From positions 1-36,592 of the forward strand of contig CALVDO010000022.1 of NCBI GenBank assembly GCA_944326355.1: a stretch of DNA of 36,592 nt, written 5' to 3'. The notes below the pieces were generated by a model, which had not been told where the DNA came from, did not search any database, and saw only the letters and a program-made list of their open reading frames with translations. Positions 7,107-14,984 of the stretch are shown in pieces. The translations under genes and the position numbers were made by a program. The stretch comes from an uncultured Bacteroidales bacterium (lineage in GTDB: Bacteria; Bacteroidota; Bacteroidia; Bacteroidales; UBA932). The first letter of the stretch is position 1. The number at the start of each line of letters is the position of its first letter.

Positions 7107-8261
7107 TCAGAGGAGGGCGTCAAGAAACTTTCTGAGGGAGGCCTCGTCCGTCACCTTCACGTCGACCAGATCTCCGTCTGAGATAAAGAACGACACCGGG
7201 AGGCTCGACACGTTATATGCGACGGCAGCCTGAGAAGCCGACCCGAGCACATCACAGACATTTATCCACTCAAGACCCTGATCCTTGACCGTACGAGCCC
7301 ATCCGGCCTTGTCAGCGTCGAGGGCCACCTGATAGATCTCGAATCCCCTGTCATGATAGTCTTCATAGACAGGCTTGAGCACATCAAGATTGAACATCTT
7401 TTGCTCTGCGCTGGCCGAAGTCCAGAAATGTACCATCACTACCTTGGCGTCGACGTCGCTGAGCCTGTGTCTGACGGCATTGCGGTCGGTCAGGTCTATG
7501 TCCGGAAAGGGTATCTCCTCCGCATTCTGAAGCCGCACTCTCAGCTCCAGAAGATCCGAACGCCTCTTGGCCTCGGACCTGAGCGACTTGACATATCTGG
7601 AGTCAGGATAGACAGTCTCAAGAGAGTCGCACGCATTTCGGAAATGCATGGCATCCGTATCCTGAGAAAAGACGGGAAGATTGTCTCCTATCACCTGATA
7701 GAGTACAGGGATGACCGTCATGGAATACGGATTCTCTATCACATATTTTACCCTGCTGCGATAATACTCAGTATAGATGCGGCCCATGTCCCTCTTCACC
7801 TGCTCCGCCTCCGGAGAATCCTGGTCAAGAGAGTCAAGTCTGGCCACCAGGCCGGTGAATGTCCCGGTAAATTCCGCAAAATCCTTTTCGACGCCGGCGA
7901 GCTTCACGCTCTCTTCCGAGCCGCTTACGGAAAAGACTCCGACAGTGTCGGACATCACCTTCACATGATCCCCGGCCTCAAGAAGCAGCGAAGCGACTTT
8001 CGTGTCGCCATGGAAAAGATACACGAACTCCGGCTGTCCCTTTTCAATGTCAATCCTGTAGGAATAGCGTCCCCGGGAATCAGCCTGAATCGTGTCGAGA
8101 ACCTCAAAGCGGTTTATATCCAATAATTTGACAATCAACTCAGAAGACGGAGCGTCCTCAATGACGCCGTCTATCACCGCCCTTTTCCCGCAGGAGACCG
8201 CGGCTGCCAGAGCCATCATGGCCGCCGTCACTCTGAGCGCAAAGACACTAAAGCTTCTCAT
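7107..8261 (-). CDS. DUF4369/thioredoxin-fold lipoprotein lacking CxxC
   Basis: A 384-residue lipoprotein. It has a signal peptide with a lipobox ending at Cys24 (AAVSC), a beta-rich N-terminal domain (about 28-130) resembling DUF4369, a helical linker, and a C-terminal TlpA/AhpC-like thioredoxin fold (about 245-384). In relatives the start of the thioredoxin helix reads FWxxWCxxC. Here it reads FWTSASAEQ at 279-287, so the two cysteine positions appear to be Ser284 and Gln287. The cis-Pro loop is kept (SSLPVSFF). The protein is therefore probably not a disulfide oxidoreductase despite the fold and may be a binding or structural derivative. Its start overlaps the end of the HIT gene by 14 nt, so it is co-transcribed with greA and hit. 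Confidence 0.85.
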   Translation of the reverse strand: MRSFSVFALRVTAAMMALAAAVSCGKRAVIDGVIEDAPSSELIVKLLDINRFEVLDTIQADSRGRYSYRIDIEKGQPEFVYLFHGDTKVASLLLEAGDHVKVMSDTVGVFSVSGSEESVKLAGVEKDFAEFTGTFTGLVARLDSLDQDSPEAEQVKRDMGRIYTEYYRSRVKYVIENPYSMTVIPVLYQVIGDNLPVFSQDTDAMHFRNACDSLETVYPDSRYVKSLRSEAKRRSDLLELRVRLQNAEEIPFPDIDLTDRNAVRHRLSDVDAKVVMVHFWTSASAEQKMFNLDVLKPVYEDYHDRGFEIYQVALDADKAGWARTVKDQGLEWINVCDVLGSASQAAVAYNVSSLPVSFFISDGDLVDVKVTDEASLRKFLDALL

Positions 8262-8652
8262 ACTCCCTCATGATTGAATCGGCTATGGACCTGAACCTCT
8301 CCTGAGAAAGCGTCAGCTTCTCCTTTCTGAAATCCATGTCACTCTCGCTCTGAAGAGGGATCAGATGGATATGCGTATGCGGAACCTCCATGCCGAGAAC
8401 GGCGACTCCTACCCTCCTGCAAGGGACGGCAGCCTGTATCGCCATGGCAACTTTTCTCGCAAATGCGCACAGTCCCATATACACCTCCTCGTCCAGATGA
8501 AAGATGTAGTCGTCCTCCACATTCTTTGGTATCACAAGAGTATGCCCCTCCGTCATCGGACTGATGTCGAGAAAGGCATAGTAGTCCTCGTTCTCAGCCA
8601 CCTTATAAGAGGGGATCTCCCCTTTGGCGATCCGTGAAAATATCGTGGCCAT
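8248..8652 (-). CDS. HIT family nucleotide-binding hydrolase
   Basis: A 134-residue histidine-triad protein of the HINT type, expected to hydrolyse nucleoside phosphoramidates or related nucleotides in the cytoplasm. The triad is HTHIHLIP near residues 92-99. The N-terminus (TIFSRIAKGEIPSYKV) and the EGHTLVIPK segment are also typical. It starts 2 nt after the greA stop and runs 14 nt into the lipoprotein gene, so these three genes form one unit. Physiological substrate is unknown. Confidence 0.93.
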   Translation of the reverse strand: MATIFSRIAKGEIPSYKVAENEDYYAFLDISPMTEGHTLVIPKNVEDDYIFHLDEEVYMGLCAFARKVAMAIQAAVPCRRVGVAVLGMEVPHTHIHLIPLQSESDMDFRKEKLTLSQERFRSIADSIMREYEKL

Positions 8653-8654
8653 GA

Positions 8655-9122
8655 TCAGAGGGTTATGTCAAGAATTTCAAATCTCATTATTCCGGAAGGG
8701 ACCTTCGCCTCCACCGTCTCTCCTTTGGAATGTCCCATGAGAGCTTTCCCGATCGGTGTCGTAGCGGCAAGGCGGCCTGCCGAAAAGTCAGCCTCGCTTT
8801 CGCCCACAAGCGTGAACTCGACAACCTGCCCGTTGTTGAGATTCTTCACCTTCACCTTGTTGAGCATCTGGACTTTGTCTGTTCCTATCTGGGACTCGTC
8901 AATCACTCTGGCGTTGGCGACAAGATCCTGAAGCTTGGATATCTTGAGCTCAAGCAGACCCTGAGCCTCACGAGCTGCCTCATATTCCGCATTTTCCGAG
9001 AGGTCGCCCTTATCTCTGGCCTCCGCTATCTGGGCGGATATGACCGGCCTCTGCGCAATGGCGTCGGACAAGTCCTTCTTCAGCTTGTCCAGACCTTCCT
9101 GAGTCATATAATGTAATGCCAT
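8655..9122 (-). CDS. greA: transcription elongation factor GreA
   Basis: A 155-residue factor that enters the RNA polymerase secondary channel and stimulates cleavage of backtracked transcripts. The N-terminal antiparallel coiled coil (about 1-75) carries the acidic tip DLSENAEYEAA. The C-terminal FKBP-like domain ends with the usual region around TPIGKALMGHSKGE. First gene of the greA, hit, lipoprotein unit, with a -7 element 82 nt upstream. The window also encodes a DksA-like protein that would compete for the same channel. Confidence 0.96.
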   Translation of the reverse strand: MALHYMTQEGLDKLKKDLSDAIAQRPVISAQIAEARDKGDLSENAEYEAAREAQGLLELKISKLQDLVANARVIDESQIGTDKVQMLNKVKVKNLNNGQVVEFTLVGESEADFSAGRLAATTPIGKALMGHSKGETVEAKVPSGIMRFEILDITL

Positions 9123-9170
9123 AACAGTACAATATTGAAATTTATTGAATCATACAATTAAAAAGGAGTC

Positions 9171-9186
9171 CTGTGAAAAACCACAG
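9171..9186. other. short hairpin in the greA leader
   Basis: CTGTG, loop AAAAAC, CACAG forms a 5-bp stem between the greA -7 element and the greA start. It could influence the leader but has no T tract to make it a clear attenuator. Confidence 0.3.
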
Positions 9187-9203
9187 AACCCTGACTTCTC
9201 TTG

Positions 9204-9211
9204 CAAATATA
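9204..9211 (-). promoter_or_regulatory. -7 element (TATATTTG) for greA-hit-lipoprotein
   Basis: A perfect TAnnTTTG on the minus strand in the AT-rich gap between greA and the upstream gene. No clean TTTG lies at 19-21 nt; a weaker TTTA sits 15 nt upstream. Confidence 0.5.
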
Positions 9212-9273
9212 GTAAATGTTTCCGAATAAACCATCTTTCCGCTCCGGAAATGAGCCGGAAACGGGAAAGCCTG

Positions 9274-9762
9274 TCAGAACTTCGGCTTCATTATCTCCGA
9301 ATAGATGACCAGCTTTCTGAGCTCGCGCCTGTCACGGAGACCACCTCCGTCGCGGAAGCCGCTTCCGTCACGGTCTGCAGGCTTCTCGCTGACGACATCC
9401 GGCACATGTTCAGCCGAGCACATCTGCACGGGCCGGACTCCATCACACGGATATTCCGGGAAAGCCGTCGAGGAGGAATGTGCCGTCGTTCCTACACGAC
9501 CGGCATCCGCAGACGGAAAAGGAGAGGGAGAGGGAGAGAAGGTCGGCCACACCATCTCGGCAGGATGATGGCTTCTGCCCGCGGGAACCCGACGCCGGCT
9601 TTTGTCCGCCGGAGCCGGCGAAGGCACCGAGCCACTGCCGGAAGCTGCCTCCTTCCCGGCGTCCGTCCCGATTTTGCCGGCCTTCTTGAGCTGCTTTTCA
9701 ATCAGAGACCCCAAGGCGCTGAACACAATGATCAGCAGCGTAATGATTGTTCCTATCTCCAT
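9274..9762 (-). CDS. small membrane-anchored protein with disordered linker (unknown function)
   Basis: A 162-residue protein. Residues 1-18 form a membrane helix (MEIGTIITLLIIVFSALG), followed by a basic, Lys-rich segment. Residues about 35-135 are low-complexity Pro/Ser/Arg/Gly-rich and probably disordered. The end, LRKLVIYSEIMKPKF, resembles the conserved C-terminus of small Bacteroidales membrane proteins as I recall them. Conserved ends and an unconstrained middle argue that the gene is real. It is the last gene of the long minus-strand block, 96 nt after ribF. No function can be assigned. Confidence 0.65.
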   Translation of the reverse strand: MEIGTIITLLIIVFSALGSLIEKQLKKAGKIGTDAGKEAASGSGSVPSPAPADKSRRRVPAGRSHHPAEMVWPTFSPSPSPFPSADAGRVGTTAHSSSTAFPEYPCDGVRPVQMCSAEHVPDVVSEKPADRDGSGFRDGGGLRDRRELRKLVIYSEIMKPKF

Positions 9763-9858
9763 AAACTTCCTCTTAATTATTTATCAGTATCCGGGTAAAT
9801 GCATCTGCATTCGGAGCGACGGTCGTGCAGCTCCGGCCCGTCTTCAAATCTTCCGCTT

Positions 9859-10755
9859 TCAGCTCCTGTCCTCGGCTGCAAGCGCCAGACACCTGATTCT
9901 GTCGCGCTCAAGCTGCCTGCGGAGAGCGTCAAGCGACTCGAACTTGACCTCGTTCCTGATCTTGCGGCGGAAAGTTATCCGCATATCAAGCCCGTATATA
10001 TCCTCGTCAAAGCCGAAGATGTTGGTCTCAATCGTTCTCGCACATCCGTCTCCGACCGTAGGATGTGTGCCGATGTTGCACATTCCGTCCCAGTCCCTGC
10101 CGAGAGTGTGTACGGCGACCTGATACACCCCGTTTCCCGGAACCTGCTTCAGCGGCTCATAGAGCTGCATATTAGCTGTCGGGAAGCCGATGGTACGTCC
10201 GATCCTGTTTCCCGCGACCACCACCCCGAACAGCGGATAGTCATATCCGAGCATGGATGCGGCAGAAGACACATCTCCGGCCTCGAGCACGGATCTTATC
10301 CTCGTGGAGCTCACAGCCTGCCCTTCGGAAGAAGAGGCGACGTCCGCAATGACGGTCTCCATTCCGAGTCCCGCCGCCATTGCCTCAACCTCATCTCTGG
10401 TTGAAGCATCCCGGCCGAAACGGTTGTCGTACCCGAGCACGATCGTCCTGCCGTTAAAGCGGCCGAGCACGATATCGCGCAGATATTCTTCCGTCGTCAT
10501 CCGGCTGAACTCCCTCGTGAACCTCAGTACTTCAATATGGTCGACTCCAAGCGCCCGGATCATCGCCTTCTTCTCGTCCATCGTCGAGAGAAGCCTCAGC
10601 GTTCTGGCGTCCGACTGCAGAACATTACGGGGATGAGGCCAGAATGTCACCACCATGCTCTCATCCCCTTTTTCCAAAGCTGTCTGCACCAGCTTTTCAA
10701 GTACAAGACGGTGCCCGGTATGGACACCGTCGAAAAAGCCTGTCGCTACAACCAT
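9859..10755 (-). CDS. ribF: bifunctional riboflavin kinase / FAD synthetase
   Basis: Converts riboflavin to FMN and FMN to FAD. The 298 residues begin almost at the nucleotidyltransferase motif, FFDGVHTGHR (7-16), a short N-terminus for the family. They continue with VVTFWPHPR, GYDNRFGR and VSSTRIR in the adenylyltransferase half. The C-terminal kinase half (about 180-298) has GRTIGFPTANM, GVYQV and the NIGTHPTVG segment. Its start overlaps the stop of the synthase-phosphorylase gene by 10 nt, indicating translational coupling to the glycogen genes. The metabolic reason for that link is not obvious. Confidence 0.95.
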   Translation of the reverse strand: MVVATGFFDGVHTGHRLVLEKLVQTALEKGDESMVVTFWPHPRNVLQSDARTLRLLSTMDEKKAMIRALGVDHIEVLRFTREFSRMTTEEYLRDIVLGRFNGRTIVLGYDNRFGRDASTRDEVEAMAAGLGMETVIADVASSSEGQAVSSTRIRSVLEAGDVSSAASMLGYDYPLFGVVVAGNRIGRTIGFPTANMQLYEPLKQVPGNGVYQVAVHTLGRDWDGMCNIGTHPTVGDGCARTIETNIFGFDEDIYGLDMRITFRRKIRNEVKFESLDALRRQLERDRIRCLALAAEDRS

Positions 10756-13700
10756 CTCACAAGTTCAAAGTCCTGTCTGTGAGGAAGCAGCGGATTCTTT
10801 GCATAAATCCTTGCCGCAACCTGATACAGCCCGGTGCGTTCAGGCAGAATCACTGACTGATACTTGGCCACACCGTCATTGAGCTCGACAGGCGAGAACT
10901 CGTATTTCTCCTGGATATGAAGCTTGCCCTTGCTGTCGGCCGTCGCGAGAAGGAACTCCACGCCGATCTCCTCAGGACGAAGATCCCCGATATTGAGGAC
11001 GACTTCAGCCTTGAACTCGTTGCCGAGAGACATGTCGTTGTACGAGCTGTCCGGCTTCACAACGGAAACCACTCCGACATTCTGCCACTCGCGGCGCATG
11101 TGCTTCTTCCACGAGGCGATCTCGCGTGCCTTCCCGTAGTCATCAGCCACAAGCATTGCGGTCCTTGCGGACTGCGGCTCATAATACTGGTTGATGTAGT
11201 CGGTGAGCATCCTGTTGGTAGTGAAGTTGCAAGCCACCATGGCAACCGTGTTCTTGATATACTCTATCCATTCAGGAGAATATCCGGCTGCCCCGTTCCT
11301 CTTGTAGAATACTGGGGCTATCTCATTCTCTATGATGGTATATATCGTGGCGGCATCAAGCTCGTCCTGATAATTCTGGTCATCGTAGGTCCTCTCCATA
11401 GGAAGAGCCCATCCTGCGCCCTTCTTATAGCCCTCGACCCACCATCCGTCGAGCACGGAGAAATGCATGACGCCGTTCATCGCAGCCTTCTCTCCGGATG
11501 TTCCGGAAGCCTCGAGAGGCCTGGTAGGGTTGTTCATCCACACGTCCACGCCCTGTACGAGCCTCTTTGCCAACGAAATGTCATAGTCCGGCACAAAGAC
11601 GATCTTGCCTATGAACCTGTCCTGCTTGGAGATGTCGACAATCATCTTGATGAGGTCCTGTCCGGCCTTATCGGCAGGATGAGCCTTTCCGGCGAAGATG
11701 AACTGCACCGGCTGCTCAGGATTGTTCACTATGTCATTGAGCCTGTCGAGATCACGGAACAGCAGGTGGGCACGCTTGTAGGTCGCGAACCTTCTCGCGA
11801 ATCCTATCGTGAGCACGTCATCCCTGAGAGTGTCCTTGATAGTGACAATCTGACGCGGAGAGTAGTGATTTGTCGCCGCAGGGTTTGAAAGCCTGTCCTT
11901 TATGGACTCTATGAGCTTATGCCTGAGCGCGGTCCTCACTTTCCACACATCAGCGTCCGACACCTTGTAGATGCCCTCGAAGCAGGTCTTGTCATAGTGA
12001 TGGGTCTTGAACTGCTCTCCGAAGACGCCCGAATGAATGTCTTTCCACTCCGGAGCCGTCCATGTAGGATAGTGGACGCCGTTGGTCACATAGCTCACGT
12101 GAAGCTCCTCCGGAAGATATCCCGGCCACATTGACGAGAAGATGTCCTGGCTGACCTTGCCGTGGAGCCATGACACTCCGTTCACCTCCTGAGAGATGTT
12201 GGCCGCAAGGTAGCTCATCGAGAACTTCTCGTTGGCGTCGGCCGCATTGATCTTGCCGAGCCCCATGAGCGTCTGCCAGTCTATCTTGAGTCGGGCAGGA
12301 TAATGTCCGATGTACTTTCTGAGCAGCCCTTCGTCAAAGGCGTCATGTCCTGCCGGAACAGGAGTGTGAGTGGTGAACAGGGATGATGCCCTCACCACCT
12401 CCATAGCCTCAGGGAAGTCGAGATTGTCCTTAGAGATATACTCGTAGAGTCTCTCGAGACCGATGAACGCGGCGTGCCCCTCGTTGCAATGGTAGACCTC
12501 AGGATACAGGCCGAGCTTTCTGAGTGCCCGGATACCGCCGACGCCGAGCAGAAGCTCCTGCTTCAGACGGTTCTCCCAGTCGCCTCCGTAGAGGTGATGG
12601 GTCACAGACCTGTCCTCAGGAAGATTGTCCTCGAAATCGGTGTCGAGAAGATAGAGCTCGGTCCTTCCGACCTCCACCCTCCAGATTCTCGCGTGAATGC
12701 TCCTTCCCGGGAAGGCGAGGCTCACGGTCATCCAGTTGCCAGCCGCGTCGCGCACCGGAGATGCAGGAATCTTCATGAAGTCCTGAGCGTCATACTTCGC
12801 CACCTGGTCGCCCTGAGAGGAAAGGATCTGGGTAAAGTAGCCATATCTGTAGAGAAGTCCCACGGCGACGAGATTGGTATTCATGTCGCTCGTCTCCTTG
12901 AGATAGTCTCCGGCAAGGATTCCGAGACCTCCGGAATATATCTTGAGAGAAGTGTCGAGACCGTACTCCATGCAGAAATATGCAATGGACGGACTCTTCC
13001 TCTCCGCCTTCATGGCCATGTAGGCGTTAAACTCCTCCATCACGGCATCCAGCGCGCCCACAAAGGCGTCGTCATTCTCGAGAGCCTTGTACCTCTTCAG
13101 GCTCACCATGTCAAGCATGGCTATCGGGTTCTCTCCCGAGAGTTCCCATGACTTCGGATCAACACGGCTAAAAAGATTCTTCGCAGATTCATTCCAGCAC
13201 CACCAGAGATTTCTTGAAAGGATCTCAAGCCCCTTCAGCCTGTCCGGCAGATGGCGTGAGATGAACACGCTGTTCCATGACGGCTGGTTAACGTCTATTT
13301 TCGTATATTGCATCGATTTATCATCCCTTGCTTCAGGGAATGCTCCTTTTTCTGATATGACTTTCTCCAAGGCTCTTGAATAAGCCTCCTTGTAGTAGAC
13401 TATGTTGTTTTCCCAAAGTGCGATCTCCGAGACCTCCTTAGCGTTGTCCATGTAGACCGTCCTCGTCTCCTTCGTAAGTCGGGCGATTTCCTTCACGCGT
13501 CCTACGACCTCCTCCACCACATTGTTGTAGTTTGAGTCATTGCGCGTCACGACGCTGATGCCCGGATGCTCTTTCCCGTAGTGGGATCTGACCCAGAGAC
13601 CGAAACCTGCAAGAGATGTAGTGAGCGTCGGCACCTTGAATGCGAGACTCTCGAGAGGAGTGTAGCCCCACGGCTCGTAATATGACGGGAAGAGGGTGAG

Positions 13701-14984
13701 ATCCAGACCTACGAGCAGATCGTAATACGACATGTTGAAGATGCCGTCATTGCCGTTCAGGTAGGACGGGATGAAATAGACCTTCACCTTGTCTCCTATG
13801 GCGTTGTTGAAATTCAGCTCATTGAGACGTCTGGTGATGATGTCGTACTCCGGGTCCATCAGATAATGCGACGTCCGGGTCACATAAGACGAGCCGTTTC
13901 CGGCAAGCTTTGCGACAAGCTCCTTGTCCGGACCGTTGTTGCCGGACGGAATCATGATGAACGCCTGTATGCTCTTTCCCTCGAAGTCAGACTTGTTGAG
14001 ACGGTCAAGGGCGTCGATGAAGACGTCTATTCCCTTGTTCTTGTATTCGTACCGTCCGCTTATACCTATGAATATGGAGTTGTCCGGCACCACTTCTCCC
14101 GACATGGCGGCAGCTATCTCCACAAGCCGGGCTCTCGCCGCGCGACGCTTGGACTCGTACTCCTGATCATCCGCCGGAGTAAAGCTGTTCTCAAAGCCGT
14201 TCGGCGTGACCAGGTCGACATCCCTCTCGAGGAACTGCTTGCACTCCGCAGCCGTGATCTCGCTCACGGTCGTGAATATGTCGGAATTGCAGGCAGAACG
14301 CTTTTCGAGAGAATGCCGGGCGAGGACGTTGAAGTCGCGGGCCTTCGCGTCTCCGTTGTAGACGCCCATGGCGTCATAGAGAGGAAGATTGTTACCGGCG
14401 AGACAGCGTCCCACCACCGTGGCATGGGTCGTGAACACCGTGGCTATAGGAAGTCCCGCAGCCTTGATGTACAGGAGTCCCGCACCCGTCATCCACTCGT
14501 GGAACTGTGCCACGACCTTGTCTGACGGGCTGAGGTTGAACCTGTAGAAGCTCTCGATCACCTTTCCGGCGGCATAGCCGAAGAGTGCGGATTCGACATA
14601 GTCCCAGTTGCCGGTGATGGAGTCTACGCCAAACTTCTTCCAGTACTCGGCGAGAATCTCATCCTTTTGAGTTATAAACTGCTTGAAGTTGACCAATATG
14701 GCCACCGGCTTCCCGGGAATGTTCCATTTTCCTACCCGTATTCTCAATCCTTCAGCCGCCGCCTGAGACCGCCAGGCGCTGTAGAGATGCGGATCGTCTA
14801 TAAAGTCGGGATTGCTTTCCGTATCCATCCATACGTCCGGACCGATGAGTATGTGATGACGCTTGAGCTCGCTTTGAAGGTAGAGGGATTTGGTCGCGAT
14901 GACCGTGTATATTCCCCCTACCTTGTTGCAGACTTCCCAACTGATCTCAAACAGGTAATCCGGTCTGATCAATTCTTTGTTCAT
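10746..14984 (-). CDS. glycogen synthase / alpha-glucan phosphorylase fusion
   Basis: A 1412-residue two-enzyme protein. Residues 1 to about 550 are a glycogen-synthase-type glycosyltransferase of GT3-like, eukaryote-related kind: WEVCNKVGGIYTVI near 16-29 for nucleotide-sugar binding, then a C-terminal lobe with SYYEPWGYTPLES. From about 560 a DUF3417 module leads into a GT35 alpha-glucan phosphorylase, with IAYFCMEYGL, YSGGLGILAGD and CNEGHAAF. The pyridoxal-phosphate site is EASGTSGEKAAMNG, with Lys1166 as the expected Schiff-base lysine. The last ~90 residues form a beta-rich tail. Synthesis (nucleotide-sugar dependent) and phosphorolysis (releasing glucose-1-phosphate) would thus reside in one chain. 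The reading frame is continuous across the junction. The gene abuts the GH57 gene with no gap and overlaps ribF. Confidence 0.93.
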   Translation of the reverse strand: MNKELIRPDYLFEISWEVCNKVGGIYTVIATKSLYLQSELKRHHILIGPDVWMDTESNPDFIDDPHLYSAWRSQAAAEGLRIRVGKWNIPGKPVAILVNFKQFITQKDEILAEYWKKFGVDSITGNWDYVESALFGYAAGKVIESFYRFNLSPSDKVVAQFHEWMTGAGLLYIKAAGLPIATVFTTHATVVGRCLAGNNLPLYDAMGVYNGDAKARDFNVLARHSLEKRSACNSDIFTTVSEITAAECKQFLERDVDLVTPNGFENSFTPADDQEYESKRRAARARLVEIAAAMSGEVVPDNSIFIGISGRYEYKNKGIDVFIDALDRLNKSDFEGKSIQAFIMIPSGNNGPDKELVAKLAGNGSSYVTRTSHYLMDPEYDIITRRLNELNFNNAIGDKVKVYFIPSYLNGNDGIFNMSYYDLLVGLDLTLFPSYYEPWGYTPLESLAFKVPTLTTSLAGFGLWVRSHYGKEHPGISVVTRNDSNYNNVVEEVVGRVKEIARLTKETRTVYMDNAKEVSEIALWENNIVYYKEAYSRALEKVISEKGAFPEARDDKSMQYTKIDVNQPSWNSVFISRHLPDRLKGLEILSRNLWWCWNESAKNLFSRVDPKSWELSGENPIAMLDMVSLKRYKALENDDAFVGALDAVMEEFNAYMAMKAERKSPSIAYFCMEYGLDTSLKIYSGGLGILAGDYLKETSDMNTNLVAVGLLYRYGYFTQILSSQGDQVAKYDAQDFMKIPASPVRDAAGNWMTVSLAFPGRSIHARIWRVEVGRTELYLLDTDFEDNLPEDRSVTHHLYGGDWENRLKQELLLGVGGIRALRKLGLYPEVYHCNEGHAAFIGLERLYEYISKDNLDFPEAMEVVRASSLFTTHTPVPAGHDAFDEGLLRKYIGHYPARLKIDWQTLMGLGKINAADANEKFSMSYLAANISQEVNGVSWLHGKVSQDIFSSMWPGYLPEELHVSYVTNGVHYPTWTAPEWKDIHSGVFGEQFKTHHYDKTCFEGIYKVSDADVWKVRTALRHKLIESIKDRLSNPAATNHYSPRQIVTIKDTLRDDVLTIGFARRFATYKRAHLLFRDLDRLNDIVNNPEQPVQFIFAGKAHPADKAGQDLIKMIVDISKQDRFIGKIVFVPDYDISLAKRLVQGVDVWMNNPTRPLEASGTSGEKAAMNGVMHFSVLDGWWVEGYKKGAGWALPMERTYDDQNYQDELDAATIYTIIENEIAPVFYKRNGAAGYSPEWIEYIKNTVAMVACNFTTNRMLTDYINQYYEPQSARTAMLVADDYGKAREIASWKKHMRREWQNVGVVSVVKPDSSYNDMSLGNEFKAEVVLNIGDLRPEEIGVEFLLATADSKGKLHIQEKYEFSPVELNDGVAKYQSVILPERTGLYQVAARIYAKNPLLPHRQDFELVRWL

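Noticed and set aside
10917..11888. 323-codon plus-strand open frame
   Set aside because: Mirror of the phosphorylase half of the fusion gene; no recognisable protein.
10746..14984. Two separate genes joined by a sequencing error
   Set aside because: The frame is continuous with no homopolymer at the junction, and no stop or start signal is seen between the halves. Kept as a real fusion, with a check listed.
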